This document shows, piece after piece, positions 50,877 through 60,478 of a stretch of DNA of 64,000 nucleotides (position 1 is its first letter; the number at the start of each line of letters is the position of its first letter). Location: assembly GCF_001682865.1 (NCBI RefSeq), contig NZ_MAQX01000032.1, positions 310,001 through 374,000 of the forward strand, given 5' to 3'. Both the position numbers and the translations under genes were made by a program. The notes below the pieces were generated by a model. The model was not told the origin of the DNA. It did no database searches and was given only the letters and a program-made list of their open reading frames with translations. This DNA comes from Bacillus sp. FJAT-26390 (GTDB lineage Bacteria; Bacillota; Bacilli; Paenibacillales; Paenibacillaceae).

Positions 50877-51545
50877 ATGTTAAATTTGTCCGGAATGATC
50901 GATCATACGCTTTTGCGCGCTGATGCAACAAAAGCTGAAATTACAAAATTAACGGAAGAAGCGAAAAAATATAGTTTTGCTTCCGTTTGCGTCAACCCAA
51001 CCTGGGTAGCTTATTCTGCTGAGCAGTTGGCAAGCAGCACGGTTAAGGTTTGTACCGTAATCGGATTTCCGCTTGGAGCGTCAACTACTGAGACTAAAGC
51101 TTTTGAAGCTGCGAATGCCATTGCAAACGGAGCGACTGAGGTTGATATGGTTATTAACATAAGCGCCTTAAAAGATGGCAATGATGCATTGGTGGAAAAA
51201 GATATTAAAGCCGTTGTTGATGCAGCAGCCGGCAAAGCGCTTGTGAAAGTTATTATCGAAGCATCGCTTCTTACGGATGAAGAAAAGGTCCGCGCTTCCC
51301 AGTTGTCAGCTAAAGCTGGAGCGGATTTCGTGAAAACATCAACGGGCTTCTCCACTGGCGGAGCAACTCCCGAGGACGTTGCGCTTATGAGAAAAACGGT
51401 CGGGGACAAGCTTGGCGTTAAAGCTTCCGGCGGCATTCGCAGCCTTGAGGATATGGAAAAAATGATCGCAGCAGGCGCCTCCAGAATCGGTGCCAGCTCA
51501 GGCGTGAAGATTATGGAAGGCGAGCAATCGACCTCTTCTTACTAA
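50877..51545 (+). CDS. deoC: Deoxyribose-phosphate aldolase
   Basis: 222 residues. Class I aldolase barrel with catalytic Lys153 (GADFVKTSTGF), Asp90 (EVDMVINISALK) and the second Lys near 182 (VKASGG). Splits 2-deoxyribose-5-phosphate into glyceraldehyde-3-phosphate and acetaldehyde. First gene of the nucleoside operon; a GC-rich hairpin (GCTGCTCC/GGAGCAGC) sits between it and cdd. Confidence 0.96.
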   Translation: MLNLSGMIDHTLLRADATKAEITKLTEEAKKYSFASVCVNPTWVAYSAEQLASSTVKVCTVIGFPLGASTTETKAFEAANAIANGATEVDMVINISALKDGNDALVEKDIKAVVDAAAGKALVKVIIEASLLTDEEKVRASQLSAKAGADFVKTSTGFSTGGATPEDVALMRKTVGDKLGVKASGGIRSLEDMEKMIAAGASRIGASSGVKIMEGEQSTSSY

Positions 51546-51595
51546 AATAAATTGTGCTGCTCCTTAACGGAGCAGCTTTCCAGGGGGAAAGAAAG

Positions 51596-51991
51596 ATGAA
51601 GGAGCAATTGATTCAAGAAGCGATTGACGCGCGTAAGCATGCTCATATTCCCTACTCGCATTTTGCTGTCGGCGCTGCGTTATTGACTAGCAACAAGCGT
51701 ATTTACAAGGGCTGCAACATTGAGAATGCCTCGTTCGGATTAACGAATTGCGCAGAGCGGACAGCTATTTTCAAAGCGGTATCGGAAGGCGATCACATTA
51801 TTGAAGCAATCGCCGTAGTAGCAGACACCGAGGGTCCTGTCTCTCCGTGCGGAGCATGCCGGCAGGTATTAGCAGAATTTTGCGATGAGAATACAAAGAT
51901 TTATTTGACGAATCTCCATGGCAATACCGAAGAGTGGACGATGGCACAACTCCTTCCGGGTGCTTTTCAAGCGACTGACATGAAAAAGTAA
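51596..51991 (+). CDS. cdd: Cytidine deaminase
   Basis: 131 residues from ATG 51596, after GGGGGAAAG; an upstream extension to 51554 is unlikely. The zinc and proton-shuttle motifs are Cys52-Ala-Glu54 and Cys85-x-x-Cys88 (SPCGACRQVL), typical of the tetrameric class. Converts cytidine and deoxycytidine to uridine forms for use by the downstream pdp product. Confidence 0.95.
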   Translation: MKEQLIQEAIDARKHAHIPYSHFAVGAALLTSNKRIYKGCNIENASFGLTNCAERTAIFKAVSEGDHIIEAIAVVADTEGPVSPCGACRQVLAEFCDENTKIYLTNLHGNTEEWTMAQLLPGAFQATDMKK

Positions 51992-52004
51992 GCGGCGGCT
52001 CAGT

Positions 52005-52018
52005 TGTAAGCGCTTTAT
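52005..52018. promoter_or_regulatory. Possible CcpA (cre) site before nupC
   Basis: TGTAAGCGCTTTAT, containing the AAGCGCTT core, matches the cre consensus TGNAANCGNNNNCA except at the last two positions. It lies just after cdd and 48 bases before nupC, so carbon control would act inside the operon or on an internal promoter. Confidence 0.45.
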
Positions 52019-52065
52019 AGTAATGCAGCATGACGTACTATACTAACTTACTAGGAGAATGAACA

Positions 52066-53247
52066 ATGAAATTTTTAATCGCTATATTGGGCTTGCTTGT
52101 TGTTCTTGGGCTTTCTTACGTTGCCAGCAATAACAAAAAGAACATCAAGTACAAACCGCTAATCATCATGGTCCTCCTTCAGGTGGTTTTGGCCTATGCA
52201 TTATTAAATACAGCCATAGGAGAAATTCTGATTAAAGGCTTCTCCGGCATGTTCGAGAAATTGCTAGGCTTTGCCCATGAGGGAATCGATTTTGTGTTTG
52301 GCGGTCTTCTTAACGAAGGACAATTCTCGTTCTTCTTTAGCGCGCTGCTGCCAATCGTGTTTATCTCGGCGCTCATCGGTATTTTGCAATATATCAAGGT
52401 GCTGCCGTTTATCATCAAATATATCGGTCTTGTCTTGAGCAAAATAAACGGAATGGGAAAACTGGAATCCTATAATGCGGTTGCATCCGCTATATTGGGA
52501 CAATCCGAAGTGTTCATTTCGGTCAAAAAACAAATCGGATTGCTGCCTAAGCAGCGTTTATATACGCTTTGCGCCTCGGCGATGTCCACCGTTTCGATGT
52601 CGATCGTTGGCTCATACATGCAAATACTCGACCCTAAATACGTGGTAACCGCGCTCGTCCTTAATTTGTTTGGCGGATTTATCATTGCTTCCATCCTCAA
52701 CCCTTATAAGGTTGAGCCGGAGGACGATATTCTGGAGGTTCAGGAAGAAGAGAAACAAACGTTTTTCGAAGTGCTCGGCGAATATATTTTAGACGGCTTC
52801 AAGGTCGCTATCATAGTCGCTGCGATGCTGATCGGTTTTATCGCGATGATCGCTTTGGTCAACGGGCTATTCAGCGGCATTATCGGCATTTCGTTCCAAC
52901 AAATATTAGGCTATATTTTTGCTCCGATCGCTTTTATAATGGGTATTCCATGGAAAGACGCTGTCGATGCAGGAAGCATTATGGCGACAAAAATGGTGTC
53001 CAACGAGTTTGTAGCGATGCTTGAGCTTGCAAAATATCCTGATTTGTCCGCTCGCGCTGTCGGTATCGTATCCGTGTTCCTCGTTTCATTTGCCAACTTC
53101 TCGTCAATCGGCATTATCGCCGGCGCCGTAAAAGGACTGCACGAGAAACAAGGCAACGCCGTTGCACGTTTCGGATTAAAATTGCTTTACGGGGCCACTT
53201 TGGTTAGCGTCTTGTCTGCCATCATCGCAGGACTGTTTATTAAATAA
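52066..53247 (+). CDS. nupC: NupC-family nucleoside transporter
   Basis: 393 residues, about eight to ten membrane helices with two pseudo-repeats. Conserved stretches AVASAILGQSEVFISVKKQ and SNEFVAMLELAKYP with FANFSSIGIIAGAVKGL are the CNT-family substrate and cation sites. Imports nucleosides by proton or sodium symport for the enzymes around it. Starts after AGGAG. Confidence 0.93.
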   Translation: MKFLIAILGLLVVLGLSYVASNNKKNIKYKPLIIMVLLQVVLAYALLNTAIGEILIKGFSGMFEKLLGFAHEGIDFVFGGLLNEGQFSFFFSALLPIVFISALIGILQYIKVLPFIIKYIGLVLSKINGMGKLESYNAVASAILGQSEVFISVKKQIGLLPKQRLYTLCASAMSTVSMSIVGSYMQILDPKYVVTALVLNLFGGFIIASILNPYKVEPEDDILEVQEEEKQTFFEVLGEYILDGFKVAIIVAAMLIGFIAMIALVNGLFSGIIGISFQQILGYIFAPIAFIMGIPWKDAVDAGSIMATKMVSNEFVAMLELAKYPDLSARAVGIVSVFLVSFANFSSIGIIAGAVKGLHEKQGNAVARFGLKLLYGATLVSVLSAIIAGLFIK

Positions 53248-53265
53248 CGGAAGGAGCCTAATACA

Positions 53266-54447
53266 ATGAACAAATTTCAAAGAATTCACCTGATCGTTTT
53301 GGACTCGGTCGGCATTGGCGAATCGCCTGATGCGGCAAGCTTCGGAGACGTCGATGTTGATACGCTTGGCCATATTGCGAGTGAGCTTGGAGGCTTGAAG
53401 ATGCCTCATATGGGCGTCCTCGGATTATCCAACATCAAGGAAATTAAAGGGATTCCGGTTGCAGACAAGCCTCTTGCCTATTATACGAAGATGCAGGAAG
53501 CGTCGAACGGCAAGGATACAATGACCGGTCACTGGGAGATCATGGGGCTTCATATCGCCGTACCTTTCCGCGTGTTCGCGGATGGTTTTCCGCCGGAGCT
53601 AATTAACCGGATTGAAGAGAAAACAGGCCGTAAGGTAATTGGCAACAAACCAGCCAGCGGCACGGAAATTATTGACGAGCTTGGCGAAGAGCATATGCGG
53701 ACAGGCGCATTGATCGTCTATACCTCTGCGGATTCCGTATTGCAGATCGCTGCCCATGAAGATGTGGTACCATTGAAGGAACTCTATGAAATCTGCGAGT
53801 TCTGCCGTGAAATTACGCTGGAGGATCCCTACATGCTGGGGAGAATCATCGCTCGTCCCTTCGTCGGAGAGCCGGGACATTTTAAGCGGACATCCAATCG
53901 TCATGACTACGCGCTGAAACCATTTGGGTCTACTGTGATGAATGAACTAAAAAATGCCAGCTTCGACGTAATCGCACTCGGTAAAATATCCGATATATAT
54001 GATGGAGAAGGCGTTACAAAGGCCGTGCGCACCGTATCCAATTCGGATGGCATGGATCAATTCATTTCAGTGCTGGATGAATCGTTTACGGGTATTAGCT
54101 TCTTGAACCTTGTCGACTTTGATGCGCTCTATGGGCATCGCCGCGATCCTAAAGGGTACGGACAAGCGTTGGAGGAGTACGATACCCGTCTGCCGGAGGT
54201 TTTTGCGAAAATGACCGAGCAGGATTTGCTTATAATCACTGCGGATCACGGTAATGACCCGACCTATCACGGAACGGATCACACGCGCGAATACGTGCCT
54301 TTATTGGTTTATTCCCCACGTTTTAAGCATGGCGGACATGCCCTTCCATTGAGGGAGACCTTCGCGGACATTGGAGCGACGATCGCAGACAACTTCGGAG
54401 TGACGATGCCGGCGCACGGCACTAGCTTTTTGGGAGAACTAAAATAA
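53266..54447 (+). CDS. deoB: Phosphopentomutase
   Basis: 393 residues, alkaline-phosphatase superfamily. Metal-binding landmarks are IHLIVLDSVGIGESPDA, NGKDTMTGHWEIMG and ITADHGNDPTYHGTDHTREYVPLL. Interconverts ribose-1-P and ribose-5-P (and deoxy forms), linking phosphorolysis to deoC. Nineteen bases after nupC. Confidence 0.96.
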   Translation: MNKFQRIHLIVLDSVGIGESPDAASFGDVDVDTLGHIASELGGLKMPHMGVLGLSNIKEIKGIPVADKPLAYYTKMQEASNGKDTMTGHWEIMGLHIAVPFRVFADGFPPELINRIEEKTGRKVIGNKPASGTEIIDELGEEHMRTGALIVYTSADSVLQIAAHEDVVPLKELYEICEFCREITLEDPYMLGRIIARPFVGEPGHFKRTSNRHDYALKPFGSTVMNELKNASFDVIALGKISDIYDGEGVTKAVRTVSNSDGMDQFISVLDESFTGISFLNLVDFDALYGHRRDPKGYGQALEEYDTRLPEVFAKMTEQDLLIITADHGNDPTYHGTDHTREYVPLLVYSPRFKHGGHALPLRETFADIGATIADNFGVTMPAHGTSFLGELK

Positions 54448-54468
54448 CAAAGTTGAAGGAGCATGACT

Positions 54469-55176
54469 ATGAGCATTCATATTGGAGCCGAGCAAGGCCA
54501 GATTGCAGAAACGATTTTATTGCCAGGAGATCCGCTGAGAGCCAAGTATATCGCTGAAACGTATTTGGAGGATGTCATCTGCTACAACGAGGTCAGAGGC
54601 ATGCTGGGCTTTACAGGTACTTATAAAGGTCAGCGCATATCCGTGCAGGGAACAGGAATGGGCGTCCCTTCTATTAGTATTTATGTGAATGAATTGATTC
54701 GTGATTACGGCGTAAAAAACTTGGTTCGCGTCGGCACTTGCGGCGCTATGCAAGAAAGCGTGCACGTTCGCGAAGTTATTTTGGCACAAGCAGCTTGTAC
54801 GGATTCCAGCGTTAACCGCCATGTTTTTGGCGGCTATGATTTCTCGCCAATCGGCAGCTTCCCTTTGCTAAAGGCTGCTTACGAGCGCGGTGTCGAAAAA
54901 GGCTTAAAGCTGCATGTGGGCAATATTTTCTGCTCCGACTCCTTCTATCGGGACGATAAAGCGATTGTGCAAAAGCTGATGGATCATGGCGTTCTAGGCG
55001 TGGAAATGGAAACGACTGCCCTTTATACGCTTGCTGCGAAATACGGCGTTAATGCTTTAACTATTTTAACGGTGAGCGATCATCTGCTGACAGGTGAAGA
55101 AACAACCTCCGCAGAGCGTCAAAGCACCTTTAACGATATGATGGAAGTTGCACTCGAAACGGTTATTTCCATATAA
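54469..55176 (+). CDS. deoD: Purine nucleoside phosphorylase, hexameric type
   Basis: 235 residues from ATG 54469 (AAGGAG seven bases before; an ATG six bases upstream is too close). Shows HIGAEQGQIAETILLPGDPLRAK, RVGTCGA and GVEMETTALYTLA, the phosphate and ribose binding segments, and the catalytic Asp in TVSDHLLTGE. Cleaves purine nucleosides to base and pentose-1-P. Confidence 0.96.
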   Translation: MSIHIGAEQGQIAETILLPGDPLRAKYIAETYLEDVICYNEVRGMLGFTGTYKGQRISVQGTGMGVPSISIYVNELIRDYGVKNLVRVGTCGAMQESVHVREVILAQAACTDSSVNRHVFGGYDFSPIGSFPLLKAAYERGVEKGLKLHVGNIFCSDSFYRDDKAIVQKLMDHGVLGVEMETTALYTLAAKYGVNALTILTVSDHLLTGEETTSAERQSTFNDMMEVALETVISI

Positions 55177-55217
55177 ATACGGAATCATAAATAGATATTA
55201 GGCGAGGAGAGAAACAT

Positions 55218-56519
55218 ATGAGAATGGTTGATCTGATTGAGAAAAAACGTGACGGTGAAGAGCTAACAACAGAGGAAATCAACTTTATTATCGATGGTTA
55301 TACGAAGGATGAAATTCCGGACTATCAAGTTAGCGCTTTGGCTATGGCGATCTTCTTCAAGGATATGACAGAACGCGAGCGCGCTGATTTGACGATGGCA
55401 ATCGTGAATTCCGGCGATACGATTGACCTCTCCGCGATTGAAGGCGTAAAGGTTGATAAACACTCCACAGGCGGTGTTGGCGATACGACTACATTGGTGC
55501 TTGCTCCTCTTGTGGCGGCGCTCGATATTCCGGTTGCCAAAATGTCCGGCCGCGGCCTTGGACATACCGGCGGTACAATCGATAAGCTGGAAGCCATCGC
55601 TGGATTCCATGTAGAGATCGATAAGGATGAATTCGTACAATTGGTGAATAAGGATAAAATTGCGGTCATCGGCCAATCCGGCAACCTGACGCCAGCCGAT
55701 AAGAAGCTCTATGCCCTGCGCGATGTTACGGCAACGGTTAACTCGATCCCTCTCATCGCAAGCTCCATTATGAGTAAAAAAATTGCAGCCGGCTCGGATG
55801 CAATCGTGCTGGACGTGAAGACTGGCTCCGGCGCATTCATGAAAACTGTGGAGGATGCCAAAGAGCTTGCACACGCTATGGTTAGCATCGGCAACAACGT
55901 CGGCCGCAAGACGATGGCGGTTATCTCGGATATGAGCCAGCCGCTCGGCCTTGCAATCGGCAACGCGCTGGAAGTAAAAGAAGCAATCGACACGCTGCAA
56001 GGAAAAGGACCTAAGGATTTGGAGGAGCTTTGTCTTGCGCTAGGCAGCCAAATGGTGTTTTTGGCGAATAAAGCCAGCTCGCTAGAAGAAGCCGAAGAGC
56101 TGTTGAAGGAAGTTATCCGCAACGGCAAAGCGCTGGAAAAATTCAAAGCCTTCATTGCCAATCAAGGCGGCGATCCGTCTGTCGTAGATCACCCAGAGAA
56201 ATTGCCGCAAGCCGCTTATCTCATCGAAGTGCCTGCTAAAGCAGACGGCGTTGTAACTGAGATTGTAGCGGATGAGATCGGCACGGCAGCTATGCTGCTT
56301 GGAGCTGGACGCGCGACTAAGGAATCCGAAATTGATTTGGCCGTAGGACTCATGCTGAACAAAAAAATCGGGGATGCAGTAAAAGCAGGCGAATCGCTCG
56401 TTACGATTCACTCGAATCGCGAAAATGTGGATGATGTGCTGAGCATCATTTACGACAATATTCGCATTGGCAGTGAGGTAACCCCTCCTGTACTCGTCTA
56501 CGGTATCGTAACCGAGTAG
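55218..56519 (+). CDS. pdp: Pyrimidine-nucleoside phosphorylase
   Basis: 433 residues. Signature KHSTGGVGDTTTLVLAPL and MSGRGLGHTGGTIDKLEAI are typical of the thymidine/pyrimidine phosphorylase family; the C-terminal domain holds GAGRATKESEIDLAVGL. Completes pyrimidine nucleoside cleavage together with deoD for purines. Last enzyme of the operon. Confidence 0.96.
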   Translation: MRMVDLIEKKRDGEELTTEEINFIIDGYTKDEIPDYQVSALAMAIFFKDMTERERADLTMAIVNSGDTIDLSAIEGVKVDKHSTGGVGDTTTLVLAPLVAALDIPVAKMSGRGLGHTGGTIDKLEAIAGFHVEIDKDEFVQLVNKDKIAVIGQSGNLTPADKKLYALRDVTATVNSIPLIASSIMSKKIAAGSDAIVLDVKTGSGAFMKTVEDAKELAHAMVSIGNNVGRKTMAVISDMSQPLGLAIGNALEVKEAIDTLQGKGPKDLEELCLALGSQMVFLANKASSLEEAEELLKEVIRNGKALEKFKAFIANQGGDPSVVDHPEKLPQAAYLIEVPAKADGVVTEIVADEIGTAAMLLGAGRATKESEIDLAVGLMLNKKIGDAVKAGESLVTIHSNRENVDDVLSIIYDNIRIGSEVTPPVLVYGIVTE

Positions 56520-56539
56520 GCTAAGAAGGAGATAAGCAA

Positions 56540-56878
56540 ATGTTTTATGCGATTATCATTTTGTTTCTGGGATTTCTCCTTATTAACGGAGTCTTCGCCT
56601 TTCAAACAAAATTTATCGGCGCTTCAATAGGAGACACGTTAAAGTTCCAAGTCTATATGATTCCCATTTTGTTTCTCGCCAACGTATTGCTTGGACTAGG
56701 TTTCAAATATGGTTATAAATATTTAGGCAGCAATACACTGGTCGTTTCCAGCTCCAAATTCCTTGATATTGCCGCCCTGCTTGTCGTTTCCTTCTTCTTC
56801 TTCTCAGAAGTTCCAAGCTGGAAAACGTTCGTAGGCCTTGGTTTGGTTATAGCTGGAATTATTGTGACTAAGCTTTAG
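56540..56878 (+). CDS. Small four-helix membrane protein at the end of the deo operon
   Basis: 112 residues, about three to four membrane helices, with features (FFFFSEVPSWKTFVGLGLVIAGI) like a half-size DMT/EmrE-type transporter. It follows pdp by 21 bases with AAGGAG, so it is likely cotranscribed. Not a known part of the Bacillus deo operons; function could be transport or membrane accessory. Confidence 0.75.
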   Translation: MFYAIIILFLGFLLINGVFAFQTKFIGASIGDTLKFQVYMIPILFLANVLLGLGFKYGYKYLGSNTLVVSSSKFLDIAALLVVSFFFFSEVPSWKTFVGLGLVIAGIIVTKL

Positions 56879-56885
56879 AAATAAT

Positions 56886-56942
56886 AAATCCCCTTTAGAC
56901 AGGCAGTGAACGACCCGCTGCTGACTAAAGGGGATTTTTTTA
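56886..56942. terminator. Bidirectional terminator after the deo operon
   Basis: 13-bp stem AAATCCCCTTTAG / CTAAAGGGGATTT with T-run on the plus strand; also ends the convergent DUF1835 gene. Confidence 0.9.
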
Positions 56943-56978
56943 TTGAGCGCATCTATTTTCGCTTGCCATATGCACCTC

Positions 56979-58019
56979 TCAGTCAACGTTGCTCTTTACG
57001 CTGTAATAGCGCATAGCACGCGGAACTCCCTTGATTTTGAGACGGCCGCTATAGATCAATTCACGAACCCGGTATTCAAAATATTCATCTCCCACGTACT
57101 GCTCGCAATAGCCTAACGCTTCGCCAACGACCCTAGCTGATTTTATGAAATCCCGGTCGCCTCTTCCACTATGCAGCTTCTCCACTGTCTCCATCAAATA
57201 CGCATCAAAATAATCCTCGCCTACAGGAAGAACATTTCCGTCTATGCATATGCGAAGCACCTCAGGCTGCTGGGCAAGCTCCAGCCATTCGTTCTCTAAA
57301 ACCTTTCTCGAATCGCCGTTCAATCGTATGCTCACACTGTCTTCGCCGAGGATAACCTGCAGCTTGTCTGATGGTATTTCCCCAGAGTGATTATACGGAA
57401 CGCTCAGGTCTGGGCGGTTAAATAACCGGCTGCTTACATCCGAAACAGGGATGGTGGCTATGGGATTCAACATATTTCTCAATAAATACGCGGCATAACG
57501 CAATCCTACCTGCTCACCTGCATTCATGCTGCTCCATATCGTTACGGCTGCCCCAGGAGGAATGAGCGAGATTTGCCGCATCAAGCTCTGATGCTCTTCT
57601 TCGAAGTCCTCCTCTTCTTCATTATTGTTAATATGGTCAAAAAACCATTGCTGTCTCTTCATCCGTCCTGTCTCTTCGTGCAGCTGCCATATCGGTCCAA
57701 TGGAGTAGCGGTCGCGAAAAGTGATCACTTTATCGCTATCCTCCCTCCCAAGCTTCTTAATAGCCAATTTCAAGCTGCCCGCAAAAGAATCGCCAAACGC
57801 CATATGCACTTGGTTGCAGCTATCGCTAGGCTCCCATTGCTGCTGCTTTTTTGGCGTTAAAACGGCTTTATACATCTCTAATAAATCGTCGTAAAGCTTC
57901 TCTTTTGGATAATGCTCATTCTCCACTCCGTCTATCATGAGCATGATGTGCATGATTATTGATTGGGCTTCCCGTTCAGATAAATCGTTGATCCTATTAC
58001 TTATTTGAGTAATTTTCAT
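56979..58019 (-). CDS. DUF1835/DUF3658 domain protein
   Basis: About 346 residues from ATG 58019 (GAGG eight bases before). The middle stretch VHMAFGDSFAGSLKLAIKKL, then VITFRDRYSIGPIW, fits DUF1835, and the C-terminal half (LSDREAQS-like start is at the N-terminus; VRELIYSGRLKIKGVPRAMRYYSVK at the end) fits the attached DUF3658. Cytosolic. Unknown function. Third gene of the Lrp-threonine aldolase-like operon. Confidence 0.8.
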   Translation of the reverse strand: MKITQISNRINDLSEREAQSIIMHIMLMIDGVENEHYPKEKLYDDLLEMYKAVLTPKKQQQWEPSDSCNQVHMAFGDSFAGSLKLAIKKLGREDSDKVITFRDRYSIGPIWQLHEETGRMKRQQWFFDHINNNEEEEDFEEEHQSLMRQISLIPPGAAVTIWSSMNAGEQVGLRYAAYLLRNMLNPIATIPVSDVSSRLFNRPDLSVPYNHSGEIPSDKLQVILGEDSVSIRLNGDSRKVLENEWLELAQQPEVLRICIDGNVLPVGEDYFDAYLMETVEKLHSGRGDRDFIKSARVVGEALGYCEQYVGDEYFEYRVRELIYSGRLKIKGVPRAMRYYSVKSNVD

Positions 58020-58077
58020 ATGTAGGTCCTCTCTCTCCAATGTCATCCTCTGGCAAGCAATGCCCCGAATCCCAACC

Positions 58078-59166
58078 CTACTTATGCAGTTTAATGTCCA
58101 GTATTCTAAAGGCCTCTAACACCGCTGCTTTGGGAGCCAAACCATACCTATCGCCAGTATTAACCTCAAAGTAGGAGCCGCCATCCTCTCTATCGCGTAC
58201 CGATTGTGCCAAGCCGACACCTGTTTCCAAAGCAATAGCGATGAAAATCGGTTCAAGCTGTTCCTTGCTCGCTTCCGAGTGTACATGAAACATATTGGAA
58301 ACAGGCGTCTCCGGGATCGTTTTCATCGTTTGGCATCCATTGTATAATTCAGCAAGCTCCTGCGCTTCCCTATAGTACTTCTCCATTTGCGGCAGCCGCC
58401 GCTCCATATAGTAGTCTGCGGAGATAATATAAGGATAAAGGCTGATCAGATCGCCGCCGTGACGTCTTTTCCAAATCTTCGATTGTTCCGTAAAATCGCG
58501 ATCTCCGGCCAAGATGGCTCCGGCAATGCCGCCAATTCCTTTATAAAATGAGATATACACGCTGTCAAAGAGCGCGCAGACCTCCTCCGCTGACTTTTCA
58601 TAATAGGGAAGGATCTCGAACAGCCTAGCGCCGTCAAGATGAAGCCTAATGCCTCTTTCTCGGCAAAATGCCGACATGGCTTCAAGCTCCGCGTATGCCG
58701 GCAACTGTCCGCCAATTTCCCTCTGAGGCAATTCCAGCAGCAAGCAGGCGATGTCTTCCCTCATGCCAAGCAGATCCTTCAGAAGGACTGGCCTTTCATT
58801 ATCCGCCAGCAATAGGGGCTCAAGATGATGCAGCTCTTTCATCCCGTCTTTCTCATGGATTTCCAAATGGCTTAAGGGATGATAGCCTACTTTCTTATTT
58901 CCTTTCTCATCGCACCATATTCGGAGCGCAATTTGCTGTGCCATCGTGCCGCTAGGGAAGAAAACTGCCGACTCCTTGCCAAGCAGGCGTGCCATTCGCA
59001 TTTCAAAATCCTCGATCAGCTCTCCCTTGCCGTACATATCGCTATCCTGCTCATCCTCCCATTGCTCGAGCGCTTCTTTCAGCACCTTCACGTTCCGCCT
59101 GCCATGGCCGATCAACGGATAGCTGGATTGATTATATGCTTCGATTAATGATTTCGTTTGTTCCAT
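58078..59166 (-). CDS. Threonine-aldolase-like PLP enzyme (beta-eliminating lyase family)
   Basis: 362 residues. PLP-dependent fold type I with the Lys region VYISFYKGIGGIAGAILAG and cofactor segment FFPSGTMAQQIALRI; IRLHLDGARLFEIL provides the conserved Asp-Gly-Ala-Arg. Threonine aldolases split threonine or allothreonine into glycine and acetaldehyde, but related enzymes act on other beta-hydroxy amino acids. It lies 22 bases after an Lrp regulator that probably governs it. Confidence 0.87.
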   Translation of the reverse strand: MEQTKSLIEAYNQSSYPLIGHGRRNVKVLKEALEQWEDEQDSDMYGKGELIEDFEMRMARLLGKESAVFFPSGTMAQQIALRIWCDEKGNKKVGYHPLSHLEIHEKDGMKELHHLEPLLLADNERPVLLKDLLGMREDIACLLLELPQREIGGQLPAYAELEAMSAFCRERGIRLHLDGARLFEILPYYEKSAEEVCALFDSVYISFYKGIGGIAGAILAGDRDFTEQSKIWKRRHGGDLISLYPYIISADYYMERRLPQMEKYYREAQELAELYNGCQTMKTIPETPVSNMFHVHSEASKEQLEPIFIAIALETGVGLAQSVRDREDGGSYFEVNTGDRYGLAPKAAVLEAFRILDIKLHK

Positions 59167-59187
59167 CCTATATGTCCCCTTTTACGT

Positions 59188-59625
59188 TCATTCTTTTGGC
59201 AATATGGTCCGGTTCATTACCGGAGAAGAGAGAATGACCGACGTGTTGACATTGCCGAATGGCATGAGCCGCTCCACGAGCTCGCTAAGCGCATCCATCC
59301 CCGTTACTGCCGCCTTCAAAATATAACTGACCGTTCCCGTTACCCGGTGGCATTCTATAATATCCTCATCATTCATAATCCGCTTTTCAAACTCCATCGG
59401 AAATACTTTTAATTCGCTCATTTGGATAATCAGCTGAATGTTTCTTCCTACCGCTGCCGCCGATACTCGGGCGCCGAAGCCAGTAATAATACCTCTCTCT
59501 TGGAGACGCAGCAGACGCTCGGATATGCTGGGACGGCTCAAAGCCAGTCGTTTGGACAGCTCGCTTACGGTCATTCGCCCATCCTCCTGTAGCCATCGGA
59601 GAAGCGCTCGATCCAATTGATCCAT
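59188..59625 (-). CDS. Lrp/AsnC family transcriptional regulator
   Basis: About 145 residues from ATG 59625 (AGGGGGG nine bases before). HTH at about 5-50 (MTVSELSKRLALSRPSISERLLRLQERGII), then an AsnC ligand domain with HRVTGTVSYILKAAVTGMDALSELVERLMPFG. Expected to respond to an amino acid and control the aldolase-like gene and possibly the divergent YitT gene 153 bases away. Confidence 0.92.
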   Translation of the reverse strand: MDQLDRALLRWLQEDGRMTVSELSKRLALSRPSISERLLRLQERGIITGFGARVSAAAVGRNIQLIIQMSELKVFPMEFEKRIMNDEDIIECHRVTGTVSYILKAAVTGMDALSELVERLMPFGNVNTSVILSSPVMNRTILPKE

Positions 59626-59778
59626 CCTCGCAAGCCCCCCTTCATTTTGCAGCAAAAACGTGTTCATTTGATTCAATGTTACATAATTTCACATCAATTT
59701 CATTCCGTTTATCATATATACGAATCACGCTGTTTTGTATCCTTATATTAACAAACTTAAGCAGGCGGTGCATGCGGG

Positions 59779-60426
59779 ATGATAAGGAAATCAGACAACA
59801 AAGTGAAGGAAAATATGCGCAAATGGCTCCATTTTGCAATAGGCTGCTTCGTTACTACCGGCGGATTGGTCATTCTGAAGCATTCGGGTATCGTTACCGG
59901 AGGCACAGCAGGACTATCATTAAGCTTATCGCCCTTGCTGCAAGTCCCATTCCACTATTTGTTCGTGCTGCTCAACCTTCCATTTTTTATTTTCTCCTAC
60001 TTTTACATGGGTAAATCCTTCACTTTCAAAACCGTGCTGGCGATCGCGCTTCTTTCCTTGTTTAGCGCCTTAAATGGCTTATTGCCTGCCTTTGCGATTC
60101 CATCGCTCATCGGGGCAATCGTTGGAGGCGTATTTATCGGGGTGGGCATCACCGCCTTGTTCCGTAACGGCGCTTCACTCGGAGGCGCGACGATACTGGC
60201 GGTTTATTTGCACAGGGAGCACGACATCAATCCCGGGATTACTAACTTCGGATTTGATCTTCTAGTCGTGCTTACCAGCTTGTCCATATTTTCGCTTACG
60301 AGCGGGTTGTATTCTGCGATTTCGATAGCCGTTACATCAGCCATTTTATCGTTCTATAAGAGAAGAAAGACGAAAACCAAGCAGGAGAAAGCGGATGCTC
60401 TGCCCCGTGTTACGACATCTGCCTGA
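59779..60426 (+). CDS. YitT-family membrane protein
   Basis: 215 residues (203 if begun at the ATG 36 bases on). Five or six helices and the Gly-rich block SGIVTGGTAGLSLSLSPLL, the usual YitT/DUF161 opening, plus VGITALFRNGASLGGATILAVYL. This copy is shorter than the usual YitT proteins, lacking the C-terminal DUF2179 cytoplasmic domain. Divergent from the Lrp gene. Function is not established. Confidence 0.85.
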   Translation: MIRKSDNKVKENMRKWLHFAIGCFVTTGGLVILKHSGIVTGGTAGLSLSLSPLLQVPFHYLFVLLNLPFFIFSYFYMGKSFTFKTVLAIALLSLFSALNGLLPAFAIPSLIGAIVGGVFIGVGITALFRNGASLGGATILAVYLHREHDINPGITNFGFDLLVVLTSLSIFSLTSGLYSAISIAVTSAILSFYKRRKTKTKQEKADALPRVTTSA

Positions 60427-60442
60427 ATGATCATTTATGCCA

Positions 60443-60476
60443 TAAAAAAAGCAAAGGAGGCGTGTCCTCCTTTGCT
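60443..60476 (-). terminator. Terminator of the DUF2642-like gene
   Basis: Stem AGCAAAGGAG / CTCCTTTGCT with loop GCGTGT; on the minus strand it is followed by T7. It abuts the stop codon. Confidence 0.85.
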
Positions 60477-60478
60477 CA

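Noticed and set aside
55263..56000. 245-residue frame antisense to pdp
   Set aside because: Shadow frame opposite a strongly conserved enzyme.
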